Shown here: positions 1 to 5,567 of the stretch, piece after piece
Numbering within the stretch: position 1 is the first letter of the stretch
How the letters are laid out: every line of letters begins with the position of its first letter
Assembly: GCA_027295645.1 (NCBI GenBank)
Contig: JAPUKM010000102.1
Location: forward strand, 1-6,842
DNA length: 6,842 bases
Origin: Chloroflexota bacterium
GTDB lineage: Bacteria > Chloroflexota > Dehalococcoidia > Lucifugimonadales > JAPUKM01
Direction of reading: 5' to 3'
The notes under the pieces: generated by a model
What the model saw: only the letters and a program-made list of their open reading frames with translations
What the model was told of the DNA's origin: nothing
Database searches by the model: none
Position numbers and translations under genes: made by a program

Positions 1-390
1 CAGGATGGCCTCGTCAGTGGGGCCGTCGACCTCCCAGTCCCACCACACCAGGGGATCGCCGAGGTATTGAAGCATGGATGGCGGATTTAGTCGGAGCACC
101 ATGCTCTCGTTGCCCAGGTTGTCGACCACGTTCAGCGTGCCGGTGGGCTGGCGCGTCATCACCGCCGTGGGCGCCGGGGTGCTGGTGGGCGCGGGCGTGG
201 CCGTGACGACCACCGGTGTTCCAGCCACGATGATCGTGATTGGCGTGGGCGTATCGGCGGGCGTTGCCGTAGCCGGTATCCGCGTCGCGGTCGACCGGGG
301 CGTCGGGGTGTCGTCGTCGCCCCCACACGCCGCCAGCGCAAGCGCCGCGACCATGCCCAGAAGTCCTAGCGTCCTAAATCTCAGCTTCAT
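1..390 (-). CDS. Substrate-binding lipoprotein of a peptide/nickel-type ABC importer (SBP family 5), N-terminal part only
   Basis: This is the first 130 codons of a gene that runs off the left edge. The protein begins MKLRFRTLGLLGMVAALALA and reaches a lipobox L-A-A-C with the lipidation cysteine at residue 22, so it should be exported and lipid-anchored on the outer face of the cytoplasmic membrane. Acidic residues follow (GGDDD), then a linker of about 55 residues rich in Thr, Pro and Ala (roughly 28-84). From about residue 86 (TGTLNVVDNLGNES) the sequence resembles the start of the mature domain of DppA/OppA-like receptors. A strong AGGAGG (397-402) six bases before the ATG fixes the start. 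It follows oppBCDF on the same strand, so it is most likely their receptor; most of the ligand-binding domain is outside the window, so the substrate (peptide, nickel chelate or other) cannot be told. The lipoprotein call is firm; the family call rests on about 45 residues plus context. Confidence 0.82.
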   Translation of the reverse strand, partial: MKLRFRTLGLLGMVAALALAACGGDDDTPTPRSTATRIPATATPADTPTPITIIVAGTPVVVTATPAPTSTPAPTAVMTRQPTGTLNVVDNLGNESMVLRLNPPSMLQYLGDPLVWWDWEVDGPTDEAIL

Positions 391-396
391 AGCAAT

Positions 397-402
397 CCTC
401 CT
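397..402 (-). promoter_or_regulatory. Shine-Dalgarno site of the substrate-binding lipoprotein gene
   Basis: Read on the minus strand this is a perfect AGGAGG, six bases before the ATG at 390. It decides the start, which is also the one giving an intact signal peptide and lipobox. Confidence 0.85.
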
Positions 403-418
403 AGTAGATTCTCAAGGC

Positions 419-447
419 AGAAGATAACTGCCACATTCACATCTTCT
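419..447. repeat. 7-bp inverted repeat in the leader of the lipoprotein gene
   Basis: AGAAGAT (419-425) and ATCTTCT (441-447) are perfect reverse complements separated by 15 bases. They lie between the predicted transcription start (about 454) and the Shine-Dalgarno site. It could be an operator half-site pair or a weak RNA hairpin; it is AT-rich and could be chance. Confidence 0.35.
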
Positions 448-460
448 TATGACGTCGCCT

Positions 461-490
461 TGTATAACACATCGAATCCGCTTCTGTCAA
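461..490 (-). promoter_or_regulatory. Sigma-70 promoter of the substrate-binding lipoprotein gene
   Basis: On the minus strand a perfect -35 TTGACA (485-490) is followed after 18 bases by -10 TATACA (461-466), preceded by TGT, which fits an extended -10. The predicted start is near 454, giving a leader of about 64 nt. A separate promoter would let the receptor be made in excess over the permease and ATPase subunits, as is common for ABC importers. Confidence 0.72.
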
Positions 491-502
491 CAAATACGAA
501 TC

Positions 503-512
503 TCCCGCGGGA
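503..512. repeat. 10-bp perfect palindrome upstream of the lipoprotein promoter
   Basis: TCCCGCGGGA reads the same on both strands and ends 12 bp upstream of the -35 box at 485-490. This is a plausible place for an activator or repressor, but a single short palindrome is weak evidence. Confidence 0.25.
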
Positions 513-561
513 ATGGATTTCATGGCGTTCACGCCGGGCCATTGGAGGCTGCCGCAGCTGT

Positions 562-1581
562 TCATGCTGTTGGTTGAGCGGCTGGCTCTACCGCTGGCTC
601 TGGGGAGTAGAGGTAGCATGAGACCATGTGATCGGCCTCCTCCTCCGTGAGTTTGGGTGGCTCTCCTGAGCAGTGCGGCATGACCTGTGGACAGCGAGTA
701 TGGAAGCGGCACCCCGACGGTGGATTCAAGGGGCTTGGTATCTCACCCTTGATAGCAAATTTCTTCGAAGCCTCTTCCGGATCAAATGGGAGTGCGCTGG
801 AGAGGAGCGCTTGAGTGTACGGGTGTAATGGATTCGAATAGACCGCGTCAGACGTGCCCTTCTCAACCATCTGCCCCAGATACATGACTCCTATTTTGTC
901 ACTCATGTAGCGGACTGTACCCAGGTCGTGGGCTATGATGAACAGGGTGAGACTGAACTGCTTTTGGAGGTCTTTCAGCAGGTTCATGATCTGGGCCCTG
1001 ATTGAGACATCAAGGGCGGAGACCGGTTCGTCCAGGACCAGGAATTTTGGGCTGCTGGAAAGGGCTCTGGCGATGGCGACCCGCTGTCGTTGACCACCAC
1101 TGAATTGGTGTGGGTAGAGGTTCATGTTGTCAGGGATGAGCCCCACCGTTGTGAGTAGTTCCGCCGCCCGCTCTTTCGCCTGCTTGCCGGAAATGCCCTG
1201 ACCTACTACGAGCGGCTCGGTTATGATCTGCCACACCTTCATTCGAGGGTTGAGGGACGAGAAGGGATCCTGGAACACGGCCTGGGCCAAACGGCGATAG
1301 TCCATCAGATCATCGCCCTTCAGGCTGTTGATATCCTTCCCTTCAAATTCTATAAGGCCCTCGGTGGGTCGCTCTATGAGCAGGATCAACTTGGCCACAG
1401 TTGTTTTGCCGCATCCCGACTCTCCTACCAGGCCGTAGGTCTCCCCTTCTCGAACAACGAAGTCTATCCCGTCCACCGCCTTAACGTCCCCAAGTTTCTT
1501 GGCGCGGATAAGGCCCTTGGTAACAGGGAAGTATTTCTTGAGGCCGCTTATTCTGAGTAGAACGTTGTTGTCGGTGGTCAT
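562..1581 (-). CDS. oppF: Oligopeptide/dipeptide ABC importer, ATP-binding subunit OppF/DppF type
   Basis: This 339-residue cytoplasmic ATPase is one of the two motor subunits of the importer. All ABC motifs are intact: Walker A GESGCGKT (53-60), Q-loop Gln104 in FQDPFSSLNP, signature FSGGQRQR (160-167), Walker B FLVLDEP with catalytic Glu185, and switch His218 in IAHD. The C-terminal oligo_HPY region (about 250-323) carries four cysteines (291, 297, 304, 322) in the pattern that binds a [4Fe-4S] cluster in solved Opp-type ATPases. The FSGGQRQR form and VSALDVSIRAQ favour the F over the D subunit. Length is normal apart from an Ala/Pro-rich tail. Its ATG overlaps the stop of oppD by one base (TAATG), which implies translational coupling. 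It is the last gene of the leftward operon; no convincing terminator follows. The opp name marks family position; the true substrate is unknown. Confidence 0.93.
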   Translation of the reverse strand: MTTDNNVLLRISGLKKYFPVTKGLIRAKKLGDVKAVDGIDFVVREGETYGLVGESGCGKTTVAKLILLIERPTEGLIEFEGKDINSLKGDDLMDYRRLAQAVFQDPFSSLNPRMKVWQIITEPLVVGQGISGKQAKERAAELLTTVGLIPDNMNLYPHQFSGGQRQRVAIARALSSSPKFLVLDEPVSALDVSIRAQIMNLLKDLQKQFSLTLFIIAHDLGTVRYMSDKIGVMYLGQMVEKGTSDAVYSNPLHPYTQALLSSALPFDPEEASKKFAIKGEIPSPLNPPSGCRFHTRCPQVMPHCSGEPPKLTEEEADHMVSCYLYSPEPAVEPAAQPTA

Positions 1582-2594
1582 TACTTCCAGTCCCCAGGGA
1601 AGTGGCAGGCGGCGAGATGGTCGGTCCCTGTCATCACAGTCGTCTCAGGGTACGTCTCATGGCAGATAGCCTGCGCTTTTGGGCACCGGGGTGCGAACCG
1701 GCAGCCCGATGGGAACACGTGGGGATCTGGAGGTTGGCCGTCAATACTTTCCAGCCGTTCTACCGCCTCCAGTCTGGGTAGACACCGAAGCAGCGAGATT
1801 GTGTACGGATGGGAGGGATTGCGGAATACATCCAGAACGGGACCGCTCTCAACTATCCGGCCTGCATACATCACGTTTACACGATCACACATCTTGGCCA
1901 CGATGCCCATATCGTGGGTTATGAAGATGAAGGCAACGCCCGTTTCCTCCTGAACGTCCTTCAGCAATTCCAGGTACTGGGCCTGGATGGTCATGTCCAA
2001 CGCGGTTGTGGGCTCGTCGCAGATGAGTATCTTGGGCATACAGGAGATCCCGATTGCTCCAGCAGACCGCTGACGCATGCCACCACTCAACTGGTGGGGA
2101 AAGTCGCCCACCCGCGCCTCCGCGGCGGGAATACGCACCATCTTCAACATGTCCACAACTTTGTTCTTGAGGGTCTTGCCGCGGAGACCCTGATGGATGG
2201 AGAGAGATTCAGCTACCTGATTGCCTATGGCGAAGGAGGGGTTGAGGGAGGTCATCGGGTCCTGAAGAATCATGGACATCTTGCGCCCTCGGATCTTTCG
2301 CATCTGACGCCCGGAGAGCTTTGTGAGGTCCTCCCCTTCAAGGTACACCTCACCTTTGACAATCTCCCCCGGTGGTGGGACCAGGCGCAGCATGCCAAGA
2401 GCGGTCACGGACTTGCCCGAGCCCGACTCGCCCACAATCCCCAGGGATTCTCCCTCATCAAGGTGAAAGCTCACACCGTCCACTGCTCGGGCAACACCGC
2501 GGCGGGTGAAGAAGTAAACGCTTAGGTCCTTGACATCCAGGAGATGGTCACCTGTATAGGATTTGGTCTCCGTTTGCTCCATCTGTTGGGTCAT
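1581..2594 (-). CDS. oppD: Oligopeptide/dipeptide ABC importer, ATP-binding subunit OppD/DppD type
   Basis: This 337-residue cytoplasmic ATPase pairs with OppF to power the channel. Visible motifs are Walker A GESGSGKS (55-62), Q-loop Gln111 in ILQDPMTSLNP, signature LSGGMRQR (169-176), Walker B ILICDEP with Glu194, and switch His227 in ITHD. The C-terminal oligo_HPY region has Cys298, 304, 311 and 330, again a possible [4Fe-4S] site. LSGGMRQR with DEPTTALDMTIQAQ is typical of the D subunit. One oddity: the residues after the signature read S-A-G-A-I (177-181), where the family almost always has a hydrophobic run such as V-M-I-A. Length is unaffected and the rest is intact, so the gene looks functional, but see the finding. 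Its ATG lies 9 bases after the oppC stop, with a Shine-Dalgarno AGAGGT overlapping that stop. Confidence 0.93.
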   Translation of the reverse strand: MTQQMEQTETKSYTGDHLLDVKDLSVYFFTRRGVARAVDGVSFHLDEGESLGIVGESGSGKSVTALGMLRLVPPPGEIVKGEVYLEGEDLTKLSGRQMRKIRGRKMSMILQDPMTSLNPSFAIGNQVAESLSIHQGLRGKTLKNKVVDMLKMVRIPAAEARVGDFPHQLSGGMRQRSAGAIGISCMPKILICDEPTTALDMTIQAQYLELLKDVQEETGVAFIFITHDMGIVAKMCDRVNVMYAGRIVESGPVLDVFRNPSHPYTISLLRCLPRLEAVERLESIDGQPPDPHVFPSGCRFAPRCPKAQAICHETYPETTVMTGTDHLAACHFPGDWK

Positions 2595-2603
2595 GTATTA
2601 CCT

Positions 2604-3596
2604 CTAGAGGTGCTGCATCATGGGGTCTAACCGGTCCCGCACCCAGTCTCCGAGTGTGTTCATGGTTAGCACCGCAATCACAATAGCCATGCCGGGGAAG
2701 AGGGATATCCACCAGGCTGTTTGCAGCTGGTCTCGTCCCTCTGACACCACCACTCCCCATGAGGGGTTGGGCGGTGGGATCCCAACGCCCAGGAAACTCA
2801 GGGACGCCTCAAAGATGATAACGGTCCCTACTTGCAACGTTGTGATGACCAGAACGGTGGGGAATACGTTGGGCAGGATGTGCTTGACCATGATACGGAG
2901 ATTCGAAGCGCCGGCAACCCTGGCCAGCGTCACGAAGTCCTGCTGCTTGATGGCGAGGGCTTCGGCACGTACTTGGCGGGCGGTGATCGCCCAATAGAAC
3001 GCACTAATGACAATGATCACATTTCTAAAGCTTGGCTCATAGACCACAGAGAAAACGATCGCGATAAGCAGAGGCGGAAAGGCCAGGAATATGTCTACCA
3101 TCCTCATAATTATCGCATCCGGCTTACCGCCAAAGTACCCGGACACAACGCCCAGGGTCACACCGATGGTTGTAGCTATCAACAGAACAAAGCCGGAGAC
3201 CAGCACGGCGATCCTCGTACCGTGGATGATTCTGCTCAGGATGTCCCGGCCGTGAAGGTCCGTGCCAAGGACATGGTCCATGCTTCCGGCGGGTGTAACC
3301 CTGTCCTGGCCTGCAATAGTAATAACCTTTCCTTCGACCCAGAAAGGCGGCGTCAGGCTGTCTGTAAGATTAGAGCGCTTTGGATCGTGCGGGGAGACAA
3401 AATTGGCGAAGATTGCCAGGAAGATCAGGAAACCAACCACGGCCATGGGAATAATGGGAATGAGGTGCAACTTGCGCTTGTGTGAAACGGCGATGGCGTC
3501 GTCCAGAGGCGTCGGCTGCATCGGTGCCGCGTCACTAACCGAGGCGGCCCTAGCCTTTCGCAGAAGCAGCCTGTTCAACCCTAATCTATTCTGCAT
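2604..3596 (-). CDS. oppC: Oligopeptide/dipeptide ABC importer, permease subunit OppC/DppC type
   Basis: This 330-residue inner-membrane protein forms half of the translocation channel. A cytoplasmic N-terminus of about 44 residues, longer than usual, precedes the first membrane helix (about 45-67). An external loop leads to HVLGTDLHGRDILSR (109-122), a hallmark of the C subunit. More helices follow around 129-152, 160-186, 191-206, 244-265 and 297-315. The EAA loop that docks on the ATPases lies at about 211-243 (core DFVTLARVAGAS), and SFLGVGIPPPNPSWG is the conserved C-terminal signature. The chosen ATG has GGGAGA (3605-3610) eight bases upstream. An in-frame Met26 would trim the long tail but has no ribosome binding site. 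The start is 19 nt after the oppB stop, so the genes are co-transcribed. Confidence 0.93.
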   Translation of the reverse strand: MQNRLGLNRLLLRKARAASVSDAAPMQPTPLDDAIAVSHKRKLHLIPIIPMAVVGFLIFLAIFANFVSPHDPKRSNLTDSLTPPFWVEGKVITIAGQDRVTPAGSMDHVLGTDLHGRDILSRIIHGTRIAVLVSGFVLLIATTIGVTLGVVSGYFGGKPDAIIMRMVDIFLAFPPLLIAIVFSVVYEPSFRNVIIVISAFYWAITARQVRAEALAIKQQDFVTLARVAGASNLRIMVKHILPNVFPTVLVITTLQVGTVIIFEASLSFLGVGIPPPNPSWGVVVSEGRDQLQTAWWISLFPGMAIVIAVLTMNTLGDWVRDRLDPMMQHL

Positions 3597-3615
3597 GTCG
3601 AATGTCTCCCATCCC

Positions 3616-4536
3616 TTACGAGTACCTGATCTTAGGATTCAAGTATGCGTACGTAATATCCACCATGAGGTTTGCCGTAATAAAGAACGTGGCAAACAAC
3701 AGCACAACCGCCTGCACAATCGGGAAGTCTCGGTTGTAAACCGCTTCCAGGACCAGCCGACCAACGCCCGGCCATGCGAAGACCGTCTCGACGATTACCG
3801 ATCCACGAACCATGAAGACGATGATCAGCGCGGAGTACGTGAGGACAGGGAGGGCGGCGTTTTTAAAGGCATGCTTCCACAAGACCAGCGACTCCCTCAC
3901 CCCTTTGACGCGAGCCAGCTTGACGTACTCGCTGTTGAGCACCTCCAGCATGCTGGAACGGGTCAACCTCATCACGCCCGCCACCGGGAACCAACCTATC
4001 GTAACGGCAGGCAGGATTAAGAATTTAATCCCCCCCTCTCTTCCCGCAGCGGGCAACCATCCGAGCCACACGGCAAAGATCATAATGAAAACAATGCCCA
4101 TCCAGAAGTTGGGGGTGGCCTGACCAAACACCGCAAAGCCCCTGGCCAAGAAGTCCAAGGCCCCACCTCGATGGGCAGCGGCGTACACTCCAATAGGGAG
4201 TCCGATCAGCAATGTGAAGGCGAAGGCCAGAGCGGTCAGCTGGAGAGTGGCCGGGAACCGCTCGATAATGAGTGTCGCTACTGGGAGACGCTGGGTGGTG
4301 GACTCTCCCAGGTCCCCGGTGAGCACTTGACGCATCCAAATAACGTACTGGACCGTTATGTGCTCATCCAAGCGGAGCAGCTTGCGCATCTCTTCATAGT
4401 CCTCTGCCGGGGCCTCATCAGGCACAAGCAACAGGACAGGGTCGCCGCTGAGACGCACGATCATAAAGACGACGATCGAGACGACAAACAACGTGATGAC
4501 GGCATGTATCGAACGTTTTATGATGTACCTGGACAT
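3616..4536 (-). CDS. oppB: Oligopeptide/dipeptide ABC importer, permease subunit OppB/DppB type
   Basis: This 306-residue inner-membrane protein is the other channel half and the first gene of the leftward operon. It starts MSRYIIKRSIHAVITLFVVS, the usual short N-terminus plus first helix (9-29), then has a long external loop containing GDLGEST and further helices near 99-121, 134-160, 172-190, 231-250 and 273-297. The EAA docking loop is at about 196-228 (core EYVKLARVKGV). The VETVFAWPGVGRL stretch (249-261) and the ending DITYAYLNPKIRYS are strongly conserved in the B subunit. Length is normal. An AAGGAA (4545-4550) eight bases upstream supports the ATG, and a near-consensus promoter lies about 80 bp upstream. 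As is common for this family, the substrate cannot be read from the permease. Confidence 0.94.
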   Translation of the reverse strand: MSRYIIKRSIHAVITLFVVSIVVFMIVRLSGDPVLLLVPDEAPAEDYEEMRKLLRLDEHITVQYVIWMRQVLTGDLGESTTQRLPVATLIIERFPATLQLTALAFAFTLLIGLPIGVYAAAHRGGALDFLARGFAVFGQATPNFWMGIVFIMIFAVWLGWLPAAGREGGIKFLILPAVTIGWFPVAGVMRLTRSSMLEVLNSEYVKLARVKGVRESLVLWKHAFKNAALPVLTYSALIIVFMVRGSVIVETVFAWPGVGRLVLEAVYNRDFPIVQAVVLLFATFFITANLMVDITYAYLNPKIRYS

Positions 4537-4614
4537 CTGCCCCGTTCCTTTCCCGAATCCCCGTTATGCGGTCAATATACGTGGGTAGCCGCTGGTGGCC
4601 GGAATTGGTGAGTC

Positions 4615-4643
4615 ATTGTAGAAGCAGCTATTTGGTCTGTCAA
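4615..4643 (-). promoter_or_regulatory. Sigma-70 promoter of the oppBCDF operon
   Basis: On the minus strand a perfect -35 TTGACA (4638-4643), a 17-base spacer and -10 TACAAT (4615-4620, five of six consensus). The predicted start is near 4608, with a leader of about 72 nt to oppB. This is close to consensus, so strong basal transcription or tight control by a repressor would be expected; no clear operator is visible. Confidence 0.8.
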
Positions 4644-4700
4644 GACGTTTAGCACAAGTCCAGGGAGCGTATGGTGCCATCCTCGCAAGTAGAATACGCT

Positions 4701-4749
4701 GAAAGACGGGCCTCCGGGTTTACGTGGCCGGAGAGATGGGGCCCGTTTC
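4701..4749. terminator. GC-rich two-part hairpin between tRNA-Gln and the opp promoter, possible terminator
   Basis: The outer stem ACGGGCC (4706-4712) with GGCCCGT (4740-4746) is a perfect 7 bp. It is followed inward by TCCGG (4713-4717) with CCGGA (4728-4732), leaving a 10-base loop and a 7-base bulge on one side; three extra outer pairs (GAA with TTC) need a 2-base bulge. It sits 42 bases past the 3' end of the tRNA, where that transcript should stop. No long T-run follows on the minus strand (only CTTTC), so an intrinsic terminator is plausible but not clear-cut. Confidence 0.42.
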
Positions 4750-4790
4750 TTCCCTGACGCTGGGTTGAGGTGGGGAGGTGAGTTTCGATG

Positions 4791-4864
4791 TGGCTGCCGA
4801 GCCTGGATTCGAACCAGGGTTACGTGGTCCAGAGCCACGCGTGCTACCGCTACACCACTCGGCA
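4791..4864 (-). tRNA. tRNA-Gln, anticodon CTG
   Basis: The 74-base minus-strand gene folds into a full cloverleaf. The acceptor TGCCGAG/CTCGGCA is 7 perfect pairs, with the U1-A72 pair typical of bacterial tRNA-Gln. The D arm is GTGT/GCAC with loop AGCGGTA, the anticodon arm CGTGG/CCACG with loop CTCTGGA, the variable loop TAAC, and the T arm CCTGG/CCAGG with loop TTCGAAT. The anticodon CTG reads codon CAG. G73 is followed by an encoded CCA (4793-4791). No mismatches appear, so it should be functional. It has its own promoter 15-43 bases upstream. Confidence 0.96.
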
Positions 4865-4878
4865 ACGGACTGAATGTC

Positions 4879-4907
4879 AGTGTAATACCATGGTGTATGA
4901 CGGTCAA
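4879..4907 (-). promoter_or_regulatory. Sigma-70 promoter of the tRNA-Gln gene
   Basis: On the minus strand -35 TTGACC (4902-4907), a 17-base spacer, then -10 TACACT (4879-4884). The predicted start is near 4872, about 8 bases before the mature tRNA 5' end. Position and spacing fit a stand-alone tRNA promoter. Confidence 0.68.
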
Positions 4908-4930
4908 ACCCTGACGGCGCCCCTATTCAG

Positions 4931-4959
4931 TTGACGGTTGGCCTTCTGCCACCTAGACT
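4931..4959 (+). promoter_or_regulatory. Sigma-70 promoter reading toward the zinc-ribbon membrane protein gene
   Basis: -35 TTGACG (4931-4936), a 17-base spacer, -10 TAGACT (4954-4959). The predicted start is near 4966, leaving a leader of about 115 nt before the ATG at 5081. It is back to back with the tRNA promoter, 23 bp away. Confidence 0.58.
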
Positions 4960-4997
4960 TGGATTGCGTCTGTAGGCCCATTGTACCTATGGAGTCC

Positions 4998-5064
4998 CAG
5001 GCCCCATCCAATCTGGTAAGCGTGTTGTCCCGCCAGGACGGCGGTGGCTCTGAAGCGGGGCCTG
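4998..5064 (+). other. Nested inverted repeats in the leader of the zinc-ribbon membrane protein gene
   Basis: CAGGCCCC (4998-5005) and GGGGCCTG (5057-5064) are a perfect 8-bp inverted repeat, with a 5-bp hairpin CCGCC/GGCGG (5030-5034 and 5040-5044) inside. The outer stem ends three bases before the Shine-Dalgarno AAGGA (5068-5072). The predicted mRNA leader could therefore fold into a closed domain next to the ribosome site. It does not match a riboswitch class I recognise, and an 8-bp match over this span can arise by chance in GC-rich DNA. Confidence 0.35.
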
Positions 5065-5080
5065 CTCAAGGATAGACCGG

Positions 5081-5470
5081 ATGTTTGAGATACTGATCTT
5101 TGTCTTTCTTTTCGCGCTCCTCCTCTTCTGGATGTGGGTGGCCATCACCACTGCCGTGGTCGCTGTGGCCAAAAGCCGTAGCCCTGTTGGGTGGATATTC
5201 CTCGGGCTTCTGCTGGGCCCCATCGCCCTCTACGTCTTATCCCATCTGCCCCAGGGGACAAACTCGTTTGGGGCCGAACTTTCATCTGAAGAGATGGCTC
5301 TTGGCCCGGATCGGCCGTGTCCGCAGTGTGGTGTAGTGAATCCCGCGCTGGAGGGGGCCTGCTGGAGCTGCGGCGCTCCCATGCCACGAGCCCATGTGCG
5401 GCCACCAAGGCTTGGGGGCGGAGCCGATGGGGAAGACGCGACCGACGGGAGTGACTCGGAACGGGGCTGA
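5081..5470 (+). CDS. Small membrane protein with C-terminal zinc ribbon, function unknown
   Basis: This 129-residue protein matches no named family that I recognise with certainty. Residues 2-30 form a long hydrophobic helix. A short basic turn (KSRSP, 31-35) precedes a second helix, GWIFLGLLLGPIALYVL (37-53), a two-helix arrangement common in small bacterial membrane proteins. After a polar linker comes CPQCGVVNPALEGACWSCGAP, whose Cys80, 83, 94 and 97 (CX2C-X10-CX2C) form a typical zinc ribbon, probably cytoplasmic. The tail (111-129) is Gly/Asp/Ser-rich and acidic. The start is supported by AAGGA (5068-5072) eight bases before the ATG. It is on the same strand as csoR-copA but 97 bp upstream with its own promoter, so a link to copper is only positional. 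Such ribbons often mediate protein-protein contacts; I assign no function. Confidence 0.8.
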   Translation: MFEILIFVFLFALLLFWMWVAITTAVVAVAKSRSPVGWIFLGLLLGPIALYVLSHLPQGTNSFGAELSSEEMALGPDRPCPQCGVVNPALEGACWSCGAPMPRAHVRPPRLGGGADGEDATDGSDSERG

Positions 5471-5476
5471 GTCTTC

Positions 5477-5498
5477 AGGCCCGTCGCGGGTTGGGCCT
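5477..5498 (+). terminator. Weak hairpin after the zinc-ribbon gene
   Basis: AGGCCC (5477-5482) and GGGCCT (5493-5498) form a perfect 6-bp stem with a 10-base loop, seven bases after the TGA. No T-run follows and the right arm touches the -35 box of the csoR promoter, so this may be a poor terminator or just chance. Confidence 0.27.
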
Positions 5499-5526
5499 TG
5501 ACATGGTTCCCAGGCGGCCCTAAACT
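5498..5526 (+). promoter_or_regulatory. Sigma-70 promoter of the csoR-copA operon
   Basis: A perfect -35 TTGACA (5498-5503), a 17-base spacer and -10 TAAACT (5521-5526). The predicted start is near 5533, inside or next to the G/C-tract operator, giving a leader of about 35 nt. A strong promoter covered by a repressor site is what an autoregulated CsoR operon needs. Confidence 0.75.
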
Positions 5527-5534
5527 ATGGCTAA

Positions 5535-5551
5535 ACCCCCACCCAGGGGGT
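5535..5551. promoter_or_regulatory. Probable CsoR operator
   Basis: ACCCCC (5535-5540), central ACCCA (5541-5545) and GGGGGT (5546-5551) form a perfect 6-bp inverted repeat of C- and G-tracts. Known CsoR-family operators are inverted repeats of C/G tracts flanked by A/T, of the general form TACCC...GGGTA; here the right side reads GGGGGTA. It starts 9 bases after the -10 box and ends 16 bases before the csoR ATG. Bound repressor would therefore block transcription initiation. The site is read from sequence; binding is inferred. Confidence 0.72.
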
Positions 5552-5567
5552 ACGGGTTGGAGGGGAC

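Noticed and set aside
74..427. A 117-codon plus-strand open frame with a hydrophobic Val/Gly-rich stretch
   Set aside because: The hydrophobic run is the mirror of the Thr/Pro linker codons of the lipoprotein on the other strand, whose signal peptide, lipobox and AGGAGG are far better evidence.
518..562. Small inverted repeats (ATGGC/GCCAT, GGCG-TGAA-CGCC, GCTG/CAGC) after oppF, considered as a terminator
   Set aside because: Stems are 4-5 bp and no T-run follows on the minus strand; not enough to call a terminator.
1809..2525. A 238-codon plus-strand open frame within oppD
   Set aside because: It lies antisense to a complete ABC ATPase with all motifs, and its translation shows no domain.
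2832..4020. Overlapping plus-strand open frames (217 and 252 codons) opposite oppC/oppB
   Set aside because: They are antisense to intact permease genes, and the products are charged and featureless.
4720..4827. Repeated TTACGTGG at 4720-4727 and 4820-4827, a possible partial tRNA duplicate
   Set aside because: Only 8 bases match and the surrounding bases do not continue a tRNA arm, so this is most likely chance.
4572..4907. A 111-codon minus-strand open frame through the tRNA region
   Set aside because: It covers the whole tRNA-Gln gene and two promoters, and the product looks non-coding.
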